Counted from the first letter of the stretch, positions 14,385 to 22,662 are shown. The stretch is 35,124 bases of DNA from Candidatus Dormiibacterota bacterium (GCA_003132525.1 PKXZ01000080.1:21322-56445); one strand, 5' to 3'. Numbers and translations are program-made. Notes: generated by a model not told the origin, from the sequence alone.

Positions 14385-15758
14385 TCACTCGGCCGCTAGA
14401 TACGGCTCCCGGAAAGCGGTCTGCTCGGCGATGAACACCAACGGCAGGTCGTCCACGGGGCCGTTGCGGTTCTTGGCGACGATCAGCTCGGTCTTGCCCT
14501 TGTCGATCTCGCGGTTGTGCATCCCCTCGCGGTAGAGGAAGAGCACCACGTCCGCGTCCTGCTCGATGGAGCCGCTGTCGCGCAGGTCGCTCAGCTGCGG
14601 ACGTTTGTTCTCGCGCTGCTCGGCGGCACGCGAGAGCTGGGACAGGGCGAGCACCGGGACGTCGAGCTCTTTAGCGATGGCCTTGAGCCCCGAGGAGATG
14701 TCCGAGACCTCCTGCACTCGGGAATCCCGCCTGCCGCCCTGCATCAGCTGCAGGTAGTCGATGACGATCAGCTCGATCTTGTGCTGAGCTTTCATCCGCC
14801 GGGCCCGGGCCCGCAACGTGTTGATCGCGAGCCCCGGCGAGTCGTCGATCCACAGGTCGGCGTGGGTGAGCGTGTCCATCGCCTTGGCGATCTTCTGGAA
14901 GGCCATGGAGTCCGCCTGACCGGTGCGGAGCATGTACGAGTCCACGTGCGCCTCGCTGCAGATGAGCCGCTGCACCAGCGATTGACGCGACATCTCGAGC
15001 GAGAAGACCACCACCGGTCTGCCCGCGAGCACCGCGGCGTTGCGAGCGATGTTGAGCGCAAACGACGTCTTGCCGACCGCGGGTCGCGCGGCCAGGATGA
15101 TGAGCTCGCCGGGCTGCAGCCCCTGGGTCAGCATGTCGAGCTTGGAGAAGTTGGTTGGCACGCCGGTGACCAGCTGCTTGTGCTCGATGCGCTTCTCGAG
15201 GACGTCCCACCACTCGCGCACGACCGGCGCGATGTTGCGCATCTCCGAGCCGCGGCTCTCCTGACCGATCTTGAAGACTTCCTGCTCGGCCTGGTCGATC
15301 GCCTCGGCCACCGGAGTGGTGTTGTCGAACCCGAGACGGCTCACCTTGCCGCCCGCCTCGATGAGCCTGCGCCGGAGTGCGTGCGCGATGACGATGTCCG
15401 CGTAGTGCTTGACGCTCGCGGAACTGGGCACCACAAGCGTCAGCTCGGCGATGTAGTCCATCCCGCCGGCGCGTCCGATGCCGGGGCCGCGCTCGAGCTG
15501 ATCGCGCAACGTGACGGTGTCGATGGCTTCGCCGCGATCGTCGAGCGTCAGCGCGGCGCGGTACAGCACCGCATGCCGCTCCGCGTAGAAATCCTCGGGC
15601 ACGAGCACGTCGCGCACGATCGACAGCGCCTCGCGGTCGATGAGGATGCTGCCAAGCACCGACTGTTCGGCTTCGTTGTCATGGGGTGGGACCCGCATCG
15701 CGGCCGCTCCCGCAGCGCCCACGCGTCCCACCAACTCGGCCTGCGGGAGAGAGGTCAT
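14385..15758 (-). CDS. dnaB: Replicative DNA helicase DnaB
   Basis: A 457-residue RecA-fold hexameric helicase that unwinds DNA at the replication fork. The N-terminal DnaB domain begins PPHDNEAEQSVLGSILID. The C-terminal ATPase has Walker A ARPAVGKTS (224-232), FSLEMSRQSLVQRLI, Walker B VIDYLQLM, and LSQLSRAAEQRENKRPQLSD with the conserved arginines, then DADVVLFLYRE. No intein is present; the domains are continuous. ATG 15758 overlaps the rplI stop by 4 bp (ATGA), so it is the last gene of the DUF1232-rplI-dnaB chain. Confidence 0.95.
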   Translation of the reverse strand: MTSLPQAELVGRVGAAGAAAMRVPPHDNEAEQSVLGSILIDREALSIVRDVLVPEDFYAERHAVLYRAALTLDDRGEAIDTVTLRDQLERGPGIGRAGGMDYIAELTLVVPSSASVKHYADIVIAHALRRRLIEAGGKVSRLGFDNTTPVAEAIDQAEQEVFKIGQESRGSEMRNIAPVVREWWDVLEKRIEHKQLVTGVPTNFSKLDMLTQGLQPGELIILAARPAVGKTSFALNIARNAAVLAGRPVVVFSLEMSRQSLVQRLICSEAHVDSYMLRTGQADSMAFQKIAKAMDTLTHADLWIDDSPGLAINTLRARARRMKAQHKIELIVIDYLQLMQGGRRDSRVQEVSDISSGLKAIAKELDVPVLALSQLSRAAEQRENKRPQLSDLRDSGSIEQDADVVLFLYREGMHNREIDKGKTELIVAKNRNGPVDDLPLVFIAEQTAFREPYLAAE

Positions 15759-16201
15759 TGGGCCGCGACGACGACCTTGAGTGTCTCCGTGACGTCTGGA
15801 TGGAGCTCGATGGTGGCCTCGTGGGGGCCGAGCGAGCGGATCGGTGGATCGATCTCGATCTTTCGCTTGTCGATGTCGATCCCGGCCTCACGTTTCAGTT
15901 GCTTCGCGACGTCGGCGGTGGTGACGGTCCCGAAGAGACGGCCGGCCTCACCGGCCTTGGCATAGACGGTGACCGTCAGCTTGCGGAGCCGCTGCGCGGT
16001 CTCCTTGGCATCGATGAGCGCTTTCTCGACGCGACGGCGGGTTGCCTCCTCGCGGCGACGGATCTGGTCGACCGTGTTCTGGTCCGCGATCACGGCGAGG
16101 TGCTTGGGGAACAGGAAGTTGCGTGCGTATCCGGGCGACACCTCGCGCACATCCCCAGGCTTGGCAGTTCCCGCCACTTCTTTCAAAAACAGGACCTTCA
16201 C
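15755..16201 (-). CDS. rplI: 50S ribosomal protein L9
   Basis: A 148-residue L9. The N-terminal rRNA-binding domain reads VLFLKEVAGTAKPGDV followed by VSPGYARNFLFPKHLAV. A long connecting helix (about 42-75) and the C-terminal domain with GRLFGTVTTADVAKQL complete it, all as in the family. The GTG start at 16201 overlaps the stop of the upstream DUF1232 gene (GTGA). Neighbouring dnaB is conserved context, but rpsF, ssb and rpsR, which often precede rplI, are replaced here by a DUF1232 gene. Confidence 0.95.
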   Translation of the reverse strand: MKVLFLKEVAGTAKPGDVREVSPGYARNFLFPKHLAVIADQNTVDQIRRREEATRRRVEKALIDAKETAQRLRKLTVTVYAKAGEAGRLFGTVTTADVAKQLKREAGIDIDKRKIEIDPPIRSLGPHEATIELHPDVTETLKVVVAAQ

Positions 16202-16581
16202 GAGATGGCTGCCTCCTGCTCTTCGGGACGCAGGCGCCGGTAGATCATCAGCGCGATCCGCTCTCCGTTGCGAACGTCGTCGTCGAAGCGGCTGCGCCGC
16301 TGGGTGATCAGCATCTCCTGCTCTGCGACGAGGTGACGCGGACAGGCGGCGATGAAGGCGCGGGTGGCGAGCAGGCTCAAGGCCAGAACGTCGAGCTCAC
16401 CGATCACCGGGAGTGACTCCGGCAGGTCGACCACCGGCAGCGCGATCAACGCCAGGCCACCACCGAACGCGAACTTCATGTACCCGGGCACACGCGGATC
16501 GAACATGAGGCAGTATGCGAGCCGCAGCGTGCGCGGCAGGTCGACGAAAAGGCGTTTGGCGCTGCGGAGCTTGCTCAACAT
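16198..16581 (-). CDS. DUF1232 (YkvA-like) protein
   Basis: The product is 127 residues. The hydrophobic hairpin region FDPRVPGYMKFAFGGGLALIALPVVDLPESLPVIGELDVLAL has the DUF1232 pattern of a 'P...K' lead, a membrane-inserting stretch, then 'D.iP..lPviG.lDD' (quoted as family pattern). The C-terminal part is a charged helix (RRSRFDDDVRNGERIALMI). The function of the family is unknown; it is presumed membrane-associated. ATG 16581 is preceded by TAGAAT 12 nt upstream. It leads the rplI-dnaB operon with 4-bp coupling to rplI, so it is probably co-transcribed with the ribosomal and replication genes. Confidence 0.78.
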   Translation of the reverse strand: MLSKLRSAKRLFVDLPRTLRLAYCLMFDPRVPGYMKFAFGGGLALIALPVVDLPESLPVIGELDVLALSLLATRAFIAACPRHLVAEQEMLITQRRSRFDDDVRNGERIALMIYRRLRPEEQEAAIS

Positions 16582-16593
16582 CTCGAACCGCGC

Positions 16594-16599
16594 ATTCTA
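16594..16599 (-). promoter_or_regulatory. -10-like TAGAAT upstream of the DUF1232-rplI-dnaB operon
   Basis: TAGAAT on the minus strand lies 12 nt before ATG 16581, so the transcript would have a leader of only about 5 nt. It is in the 76-bp spacer after the CCA transferase gene. Confidence 0.4.
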
Positions 16600-16657
16600 C
16601 TTTGTTGCCGTTGCGCTCGATCGGTGAGCGTTTGCGTCTGACAATGCGCACGCACGT

Positions 16658-18055
16658 TCAGCCGTCATGCAGGACCTCGGTGTGCGCCGCCACCCAGGCG
16701 CGCGCGAGCGCGCGATCACCGGGCGGAATCGTCCCTTCGATGACGGCTTCGCGAATGGCCGCCTTGGCTCGACCCACCCAGGGTCCGGGTCCGCGGCCGG
16801 CCATTGCCATGAGCTCGTCCCCGCTCAAAGGATCGGCCATCGCCGAGACGGCGCCTCCGGCGTCGAGGCGTTCCATGCGCTCGCCCAGCTCGTCGAGCTC
16901 CTCGAGAGTCGGGTAGGCGGACGCCGTGGTGTCGGCCCGCGCGAGATCCAGCATCTTCGCGCGCAGCGGCCCGGCGTCCCGGATCAGCCTGCGCACGGCC
17001 GCGTCGCTGAACGTCTCGCGGTCGTACTGGATTGGACGGAGGTGCACGCGCACGAGCCGGCTCACGTCGCTGATTTCGTCATTGCTGAAGCGCCAGCGGG
17101 TCAGGATCGTCCGAGCCATCTCCGCCCCGATCTGAGGATGGTCGTAGAAGGTGTGCTTGCCGTCCGGGGCAATCACGTGGGTCGGGGGTTTGGCGATGTC
17201 GTGCAGCAATGCGGCGGTGCGAGTCACGAGGTCTGCAGCGGCCGCATCGACCGTCGCCAGGGTGTGGCCGTAGACGGCATGGGTGTGGTATCCGCCCTGC
17301 TCGATCCCGATGGCTGCGACGAGCTCAGGCAGCACGAATCCGAGCAAGCCCCCTTCGCGCAGCACCTCGATGCCGGCGCCCGGGTGCGGCGCCACCAGCA
17401 GCCGGCGGATCTCGTCGCTGACGCGCTCGATGGAGAGAATCGACGTTCTCGCCGCCTGGGCGCGCATCGCCTCGATCGTCCCGGGGGCGAGGGTGAAACC
17501 GAGCCGGGCGACGAACCGGGCGGCGCGGAACATGCGCAGGGGGTCCTCGGCGAAGGTCTCGGCAGGACCGCTCGGGGTGCGAAGGATGCCATCGACGAGG
17601 TCGGTGAGACCCTTGCCGGTGATGTCGATCACCTCGCCGTCAAGGCTCTGGCAGAGTGCGTTGACGGTGAAGTCGCGCCGCCAGATGTCCTCCTCGAGCG
17701 TGCCCGGGCGGACATCGGGGTTGCGCGACTCAGGATCGTAGCGCTCGGCCCGGGCACGGACGCCCTCGACGATCCAGGTGCCGCCGCGGATCTGCGCGGT
17801 ACCGAATCGTTCGAAACGCTCGGGCGGGTGCCAGCCGTACGCCGAGGCGACCGCCGCGAGCAGGGGCATGGAGTCCGCCCCGACGGTGACCAGGTCGATG
17901 TCCTTGCCCTGCGCTCCACCGAGCAGGCGGTCGCGCACGAACCCCCCGACGAGATACGTCTCCACCCCGAGGGCGCGTGCCGCCGTCGCGATCGCCTCGA
18001 GGAGGTCCTCGAGCTCCGGGGACTCCGGTGTCACCTCCCGGACGGTCGCGGTCAC
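16658..18055 (-). CDS. CCA tRNA nucleotidyltransferase / poly(A) polymerase family
   Basis: A 465-residue class II nucleotidyltransferase fused to an HD domain. Signature residues are LVGGFVRDRLLGG (35-47) and the metal-binding KDIDLVT (51-57), then RRDFTVNAL, EDPLRMFRAARFVARLGF and IERVSDEIRRLL. The HD phosphohydrolase motif is ALLHDIAKPPTH, with HPQIGAEMARTIL following. The family repairs or adds the 3' CCA of tRNAs, or adds only A or C in split systems; which activity applies cannot be told here. The GTG start at 18055 overlaps the MFS stop (GTGA), so it is the third gene behind the LprG-like and MFS genes. Confidence 0.9.
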   Translation of the reverse strand: MTATVREVTPESPELEDLLEAIATAARALGVETYLVGGFVRDRLLGGAQGKDIDLVTVGADSMPLLAAVASAYGWHPPERFERFGTAQIRGGTWIVEGVRARAERYDPESRNPDVRPGTLEEDIWRRDFTVNALCQSLDGEVIDITGKGLTDLVDGILRTPSGPAETFAEDPLRMFRAARFVARLGFTLAPGTIEAMRAQAARTSILSIERVSDEIRRLLVAPHPGAGIEVLREGGLLGFVLPELVAAIGIEQGGYHTHAVYGHTLATVDAAAADLVTRTAALLHDIAKPPTHVIAPDGKHTFYDHPQIGAEMARTILTRWRFSNDEISDVSRLVRVHLRPIQYDRETFSDAAVRRLIRDAGPLRAKMLDLARADTTASAYPTLEELDELGERMERLDAGGAVSAMADPLSGDELMAMAGRGPGPWVGRAKAAIREAVIEGTIPPGDRALARAWVAAHTEVLHDG

Positions 18056-19821
18056 GAGGCTGCGGGCACCAGGCCCGCGGGCCTGCTGCGAAGCATCACC
18101 GCGGCGAGGAGGGCCGCCACCGCGGCACAGAGCCCGGCGCCGAGAAACACCGTGCGCAGCTCAGTCACGATCGCCGCGGTGACGTCGCGCTCATACGCGG
18201 GGCAATTGAACGGTGATTTCGGACACAGCACCGATGGCAAGGGAAACGATGACGCTGTCGTGTAGAAGATGTGGAGGCTCACGGCGGTGAGGATGGAGAT
18301 GCCCACGAGCATCCCGATCATGCGCGCCACGACCACCAGCGCCGACGCGAGCCCGTGCATCTGCTCGCGAACCGAGGCGAGCATCGAGGCGTTCACCGGG
18401 GCGATCGCCAGGCCGAAACCCAGCCCGCAGGCAACCAGGACCGGGTCGCTCGGATGCAGCCACGCCGGCCCGAACGGATCCCCGAGGGTTGTTGCCGTCC
18501 AGCGGGTCATGACCAGGAACGCAACCGCGGTGATCGCCATTCCCAGAGCGGCGACCAGCCGGTTCCCCAGGCGCTGGGACAGCCACCCACCGGCGATCGC
18601 GCCGATGGGCACGCCGATGAGGAGGCGGAGCAGCACCAGCGCGGCTCCGAGCTGGGAATTCGGATCCACCGTCGACCGGGCAAGCACGGGGATGTCGAGC
18701 AGCGCCGCCATCAGGGCCGCGCCGACGGCGAGATTGGTCAGCAGTGCCCCGTATGCGCCAGGCGACCGAAGCTCGGACGCAGCCACAAGCGGCTCGCGCG
18801 CCCGGCGCTCCCTGACCACGAAGCCGGCGGTGGCCACTGCCCCAAGCGGCAGGAGCCACAGTGCCGCCGGCGAGATCGACCCGGTGGACGGATCCTCTGC
18901 GGAGAAGCTGACGATGATCGTCGACAGTGCCACCCCGAGGAGGACTGCGCCGGGCCAGTCCACGGCCGCGGCCACCGCTGGAAGTCGCCCGACCGCGAGC
19001 AGCGCCCGGGTTGTGTGGTGGCCGCGCATCTCCCAGAGGACGAGGGCCACGGCCGCGGCGAAGGCCACCAGCGCGATCGGCGTGAAGGCCACCACGCCAC
19101 CGATCGCGGTGTAAGCGACGCCGATCGTGTCGTTGTCGCGGAGCAGTCCCGGCGCGGCGATCGACAGGCACCCTGCGACCAGCGCGATGCCGGCCAGCAG
19201 GACGGCCATGCGGTCGAGCCGAGGCCGGGGAATTGGCGCGGGCCGGCCAGACGCCTCTACGGGTCCAGAGGCTGCGAACAGTCCGAGCGCGAGGGCAGCG
19301 GCGATCGGGATGTTGAGCCAGAAGATGGTCTGCCAGGAGGCCACCGTCAGGATCAGCCCGCCGTACAGCGGACCGAGGACGCTGCCCAGCTCCTGGACGC
19401 CGCCGATGACGCCAAGTGGAACGCTCCGGCGTTCCGCCGGCCACAGATCCGCCACGAGCGCCAGGGTGACCGGCACGAGTCCACCGCCCCCGAGGCCCTG
19501 GAGTGCCCGCCCCGCGACCACCGAACCGAGGTCGGTCGCCGAGGCGGTCACCAGCGACCCCGCGGCGAACACCGCGAGGCAGAGGATCAGCAGGGGGCGG
19601 CGTCCGTACAGGTCGGAGAGCCGTCCCAGGAGCGGCATCACCACCACGTACCCGAGCAGGAATCCACTGACGATCGGCGTCGCCGCCTGAAGCTGGTCGA
19701 TGCCGATGCCGACGTCGGCCATGATCGCCGGCAGGGCGAGCACGATCACGTAGGTGTCCATGGCGGCCACGAGCACGGACGCCGCCGCGATGGCGAGGAT
19801 CCAGCGCCGGCGCGTGTTCAC
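18052..19821 (-). CDS. 14-TM MFS exporter, P55 (Rv1410c)-like
   Basis: A 589-residue major facilitator of the DHA2 (14-helix) type. TM1 reads AAMDTYVIVLALPAIMADVG with an acidic Asp22, then LLGYVVVMPLLGRLSDLYGRR (motif A). This strongly resembles the start of mycobacterial Rv1410c/P55, which I recall has the DTYVVV and LLGY..AMPLLGR pattern. The RALQGLGGGGLVPV and LGPLYGGLI segments also fit. In mycobacteria P55 works with lipoprotein LprG in triacylglycerol/lipid export and drug tolerance. Here the gene follows an LprG-like lipoprotein with a 4-bp GTGA overlap, the same pairing. A lipid-export role is inferred from that. The transmembrane count is estimated by eye. Confidence 0.87.
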   Translation of the reverse strand: MNTRRRWILAIAAASVLVAAMDTYVIVLALPAIMADVGIGIDQLQAATPIVSGFLLGYVVVMPLLGRLSDLYGRRPLLILCLAVFAAGSLVTASATDLGSVVAGRALQGLGGGGLVPVTLALVADLWPAERRSVPLGVIGGVQELGSVLGPLYGGLILTVASWQTIFWLNIPIAAALALGLFAASGPVEASGRPAPIPRPRLDRMAVLLAGIALVAGCLSIAAPGLLRDNDTIGVAYTAIGGVVAFTPIALVAFAAAVALVLWEMRGHHTTRALLAVGRLPAVAAAVDWPGAVLLGVALSTIIVSFSAEDPSTGSISPAALWLLPLGAVATAGFVVRERRAREPLVAASELRSPGAYGALLTNLAVGAALMAALLDIPVLARSTVDPNSQLGAALVLLRLLIGVPIGAIAGGWLSQRLGNRLVAALGMAITAVAFLVMTRWTATTLGDPFGPAWLHPSDPVLVACGLGFGLAIAPVNASMLASVREQMHGLASALVVVARMIGMLVGISILTAVSLHIFYTTASSFPLPSVLCPKSPFNCPAYERDVTAAIVTELRTVFLGAGLCAAVAALLAAVMLRSRPAGLVPAAS

Positions 19822-20510
19822 CCGTCGGCGGGCGGCGGCGTCACTGACACGTTCTCGCCATAGTTGGTGAGAACGAGTGTGTAGGTGGTGTCGGTGCTCT
19901 TGCTGATGAACGGACCGGTGAGCACCACGCGCCGGAGCTGGTTGGTGCTGGTATCGATGCCGAACGCGGCGGCGACGTTCTTCGACGGGTCAGCGCTGGT
20001 GAGCAGAGCTGCCACCGCGCTGCCCGGGAGCGAGCACCCGATCTCATGCAGCGCCTCGCCGTTGTAGCGATCGTCGCTCTCGACCTGCGGCGACTGGCAT
20101 TTGAGCAGCAGTGAGGAAAGACCGTTGTTCGGATCGATGAGCTGGGCCGGGTCGGCAAAACCGTAATCCGAGGGATTCGCGGTGGTGAACCCCGAGCTGG
20201 TGGGGAGCTTGACCGAGAACGTGCCTCCCACCGAGACGACCGGAACGTTCACCTCCAGGCCGAAGATCGACACTTGCAGCGTCCCGGACATGCTGTCCGG
20301 ACGCTTCATGTCGCCGCTTCCCCCGGTGAGCTGCGCACCGGAGGCTGAGCCGCCCACGTTGGCGCCGGTCAGCACGAAGTGGAACGACGGTGTCCCGTCA
20401 AGGACGGTCTTGGTCGTCTTCAGCAGTGAGGTCGCGTTGAGCGACGGGCTCCCACCCCCGCACGCGCTGAGCAGCAGCACTGTGGTCGAGACCACGGCGA
20501 GGCGGCGCAA
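19818..20510 (-). CDS. LprG/LppX-like lipoprotein
   Basis: From TTG 20510 the product is 230 residues. The signal peptide LRRLAVVSTTVLLLSAC has a lipobox (LLSAC) and lipid-modifiable Cys17, followed by GGGSPSLNATSLL. The mature part has the LppX/LprA/LprF/LprG pattern: LLKTTKTVLDGTPSFHF at the start, GTLQVSIFGLEVNVPVVSVGG, ADPAQLIDPNNGLSSLL, and VVLTGPF near the end. Mycobacterial LprG binds triacylated lipids in a hydrophobic cavity and acts with P55. The start is uncertain: GGAGGG lies 15 nt upstream of the TTG and no ATG/GTG fits; the open frame up to 20702 is not signal-like. A TATACT sits upstream at 20556-20561. It is coupled to the MFS gene by GTGA. Confidence 0.82.
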   Translation of the reverse strand: MRRLAVVSTTVLLLSACGGGSPSLNATSLLKTTKTVLDGTPSFHFVLTGANVGGSASGAQLTGGSGDMKRPDSMSGTLQVSIFGLEVNVPVVSVGGTFSVKLPTSSGFTTANPSDYGFADPAQLIDPNNGLSSLLLKCQSPQVESDDRYNGEALHEIGCSLPGSAVAALLTSADPSKNVAAAFGIDTSTNQLRRVVLTGPFISKSTDTTYTLVLTNYGENVSVTPPPADG

Positions 20511-20555
20511 GCCCGCGATGAGGTTCCCTCCGAACCCGGTCAGGTATCGCGGGCG

Positions 20556-20577
20556 AGTATAGGTGTGCCGATACACT
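20556..20577. promoter_or_regulatory. Divergent promoter pair between lprG-like gene and csaA
   Basis: TATACT on the minus strand (20556-20561) precedes the lipoprotein gene by about 46 nt and leaves room for a GGAGGG-bearing leader. TACACT on the plus strand (20572-20577) ends 7 nt before the csaA GTG at 20585. The two -10-like hexamers are 10 bp apart, so polymerases going either way would compete. Confidence 0.5.
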
Positions 20578-20584
20578 GCGACGC

Positions 20585-20944
20585 GTGAGTGGAGTGAGTG
20601 CCGCGTCGGCGGAGATCGATGCGGCGCAGTTCTTCGCAATCGACATCCGCGTTGGGACGGTGCTGCGCTGCGAACCGTTCCCGGAGGCGCGGCGTCCCGC
20701 ATACCGGCTGGTCATCGACTTCGGGCCTCTGGGCACGCTGCGTTCGTCGGCGCGTCTGACCGACCTCTACACCCCCGAGCAGTTGACCGGGAGCTCAGTG
20801 GTCGCGGTCGTCAACCTGCCGCCCCGGCAGGTCGGCCCGGTGCGCAGCGAGGTGCTCGTGCTCGGCGTGTACCAGGAGGGCTCCGATCGGGTGGTGCTGC
20901 TCCGTCCCGATCAGCGCTGCAGCCCCGGCGATCGGGTTGGCTGA
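20585..20944 (+). CDS. csaA: tRNA-binding domain protein CsaA
   Basis: A 119-residue OB-fold protein of the CsaA family. It shows FFAIDIRVGTVLRCEPFPEA, then AYRLVIDFGPLG, SSARLTDLYTPEQLTG, VVAVVNLPPRQVGPVRSEVLVLGV and VLLRPD. CsaA is a dimeric tRNA-binding protein with reported chaperone-like and secretion-related activity in Bacillus. The GTG at 20585 is supported by TACACT 7 nt upstream; this looks leaderless. A membrane-protein gene starts 21 bp after its stop and may be co-transcribed. Confidence 0.9.
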   Translation: MSGVSAASAEIDAAQFFAIDIRVGTVLRCEPFPEARRPAYRLVIDFGPLGTLRSSARLTDLYTPEQLTGSSVVAVVNLPPRQVGPVRSEVLVLGVYQEGSDRVVLLRPDQRCSPGDRVG

Positions 20945-20965
20945 GATGACCAGATCTGTGGCGGC

Positions 20966-21748
20966 TTGAGCCCGCGATCGCTGATCGGCGAGCCTGGGGC
21001 GCGCCGGATCAGTCCGATGCTGCTGCTCCTCGTCATCCTCGCCTTCTTCCTGGTGTTCACCGGGGTGTCATGCAACCAGGCCAACACCAAGAAAGCGCTC
21101 TCATCGATCGACGCCAGCCAGGGAGTCACCGGTGCCCAGGCCGCCCAGGTGAACGCCTGCGTCAACTCGCTCGGCGGGGTGAACATCCTCACGTACAGCG
21201 GCTGGCAGCTCGTGTTCGGGAAGGACCCGGTCGTCGGGTCGATACCGGCACCTTGCAACCAGGCCAACGCGGCGGCCACCGACACCTCGTCGGCGAATAT
21301 CGGCCCTCAGATCCTGGCCTTCCTGGCGCTGGCGTGCGCCGTCCTGGGGCTGGTGGTCTCGATGCTCGGCGCGCTCGGTCTCGTGGCGGCACGGAGCAGG
21401 GCGCTCGTCACGGCGATCTTCTCGGCGGGTGCGGGAGCTCTGCTCATCCTCGACCAGTTCCACGTCCACGACGTGCTGTTCTCGAAGATCTCATCGAGTG
21501 AGGGATCGGGTACGCCCGGCCTGGATCCCACATCGCTCTTCACAGTCAATGCCGGCATCGGTCTGATCGCCGCGCTGGTGATCCTTGGAGTCGCCGTCGT
21601 CTACAACGTCGCTGCGCTCGTCGTGACCCCTATCCCCGTTGCTGACGCGACGCCGGAGGCCGAAGAGATCCCCACGCCTGAAGAGCCGGCACCGGACGCA
21701 AACTCGCCGCCGGACGAGCCGGAGCAGGACGCCACCCCGCCGCCCTAG
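20966..21748 (+). CDS. Membrane protein with about four TM helices and a GWQ loop
   Basis: A 260-residue protein of unknown function. TM1 (about 18-35: MLLLLVILAFFLVFTGVSC) is followed by a roughly 75-residue probably extracytoplasmic loop. The loop carries cysteines (SCNQAN, NACVNS, APCNQAN) and the motif LTYSGWQLVFG. TM2 (LAFLALACAVLGLVVSMLGALG), TM3 (ALVTAIFSAGAGALLIL) and TM4 (GLIAALVILGVAVVYNVAALVV) follow. The tail is acidic and proline-rich (EEIPTPEEPAPD) and low in complexity. The TTG start at 20966 keeps a basic N-terminus; ATG 21017 is possible. The GWQ motif and topology recur in the 87-aa protein at 28866, suggesting a shared, unnamed loop module. Confidence 0.7.
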   Translation: MSPRSLIGEPGARRISPMLLLLVILAFFLVFTGVSCNQANTKKALSSIDASQGVTGAQAAQVNACVNSLGGVNILTYSGWQLVFGKDPVVGSIPAPCNQANAAATDTSSANIGPQILAFLALACAVLGLVVSMLGALGLVAARSRALVTAIFSAGAGALLILDQFHVHDVLFSKISSSEGSGTPGLDPTSLFTVNAGIGLIAALVILGVAVVYNVAALVVTPIPVADATPEAEEIPTPEEPAPDANSPPDEPEQDATPPP

Positions 21749-21756
21749 CGGTCAGC

Positions 21757-22662
21757 TCACTTGGTGCCGCCGAGAAACGGGATGCCGTACGTCTCGGGCT
21801 CGGAACCGACCGATGTCGACCAGACCTCAGCAATCTCGTCCGCGGTCCAGCCGCCGTCGCGATACGCGACCGAAATCTCCTTCGGGTGCGACCACAGCGC
21901 GAGCTTGTCGCCACCAAGGCCAATGCACTGACCAGTCACCTCCGACGCAGCGTCGGACGCGAGGAACAGGAGCAGGGGCGCAACGTCGTCCGGCGTCCCC
22001 ATACCCATCTGCTTGCGCACCGTCGCGGGCAGTGGCTCGCCCTTCTCGGCCGCCTCGACCAGCGGGGCCAGGCCGGGAATCGTCGAGATCATCCTGGTGA
22101 TCGCATTGGGAACGATCGCGTTGACGGTGATGTTGTGTTTCGCGCACTCCATCGCCCACGTGCGAGCGTATGCCGCGATACCTGCCTTGGCCGCCGCGTA
22201 GTTGGTCTGCCCGAAGTTGCCTCGCTGTCCAGCGATCGACGAGACCACCACGATCCTTCCCCCGGTTCCCTGCTCCCGCATGCGGCGCACCGCCGCACGA
22301 GCGCAGGTGAAGGTACCGCGAAGGTGTGTCTCGATCACGACGTCGAAATCGTCATCGGTCATGTTCCAGAGCACGCGGTCACGAAGGATGCCCGCGTTGG
22401 TGCACATGACATCGAGATGCCCGAAGGCCTTTACCGCACCGGAGACAAGCTGGTCCGCGGCTTCCGCCGAACCGACCGCGCACACCTCGGCGATCACGCG
22501 GCCGCCGGCTTTGGCGATCTCGTCCGCGGTTGCTTCCGCCACGTCGCCGTCGACGTCGTTGACGACCACCGCACATCCGGCATCAGCGAGCGCGAGTGCA
22601 TACGAGCGGCCGATACCACGACCACTTCCTGTGACGACGGCGACCTTGCCTTCGAGATTCAT
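21757..22662 (-). CDS. Short-chain dehydrogenase/reductase
   Basis: A 301-residue classical SDR. The cofactor site is VVTGSGRGIGRSYALAL, the NAG motif is CTNAGILRD, the catalytic serine is in VVVSSIAGQRG, and the catalytic Tyr-Lys pair is in TNYAAAKAGIAAYART. The acidic residue in VVVNDVDGD favours NAD(H). The sequence after NITVNAIVPNA and the long C-terminal extension ending YGIPFLGGTK resemble the 3-hydroxyacyl-CoA/17-beta-HSD4-like SDRs of Actinobacteria. It likely acts on an acyl-CoA or steroid-like alcohol; the substrate is unknown. ATG 22662 overlaps the GNAT stop (ATGA), and TAGAGT 7 nt upstream hints at an additional internal promoter. Confidence 0.88.
   Translation of the reverse strand: MNLEGKVAVVTGSGRGIGRSYALALADAGCAVVVNDVDGDVAEATADEIAKAGGRVIAEVCAVGSAEAADQLVSGAVKAFGHLDVMCTNAGILRDRVLWNMTDDDFDVVIETHLRGTFTCARAAVRRMREQGTGGRIVVVSSIAGQRGNFGQTNYAAAKAGIAAYARTWAMECAKHNITVNAIVPNAITRMISTIPGLAPLVEAAEKGEPLPATVRKQMGMGTPDDVAPLLLFLASDAASEVTGQCIGLGGDKLALWSHPKEISVAYRDGGWTADEIAEVWSTSVGSEPETYGIPFLGGTK

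Noticed and set aside
14517-19863. Long plus-strand frames of 480-530 codons opposite dnaB, the CCA enzyme and the MFS exporter
   Set aside because: They are antisense shadows of well-supported minus-strand genes, rich in Arg/Gly/Pro/His with no domain, produced by the high third-position GC.
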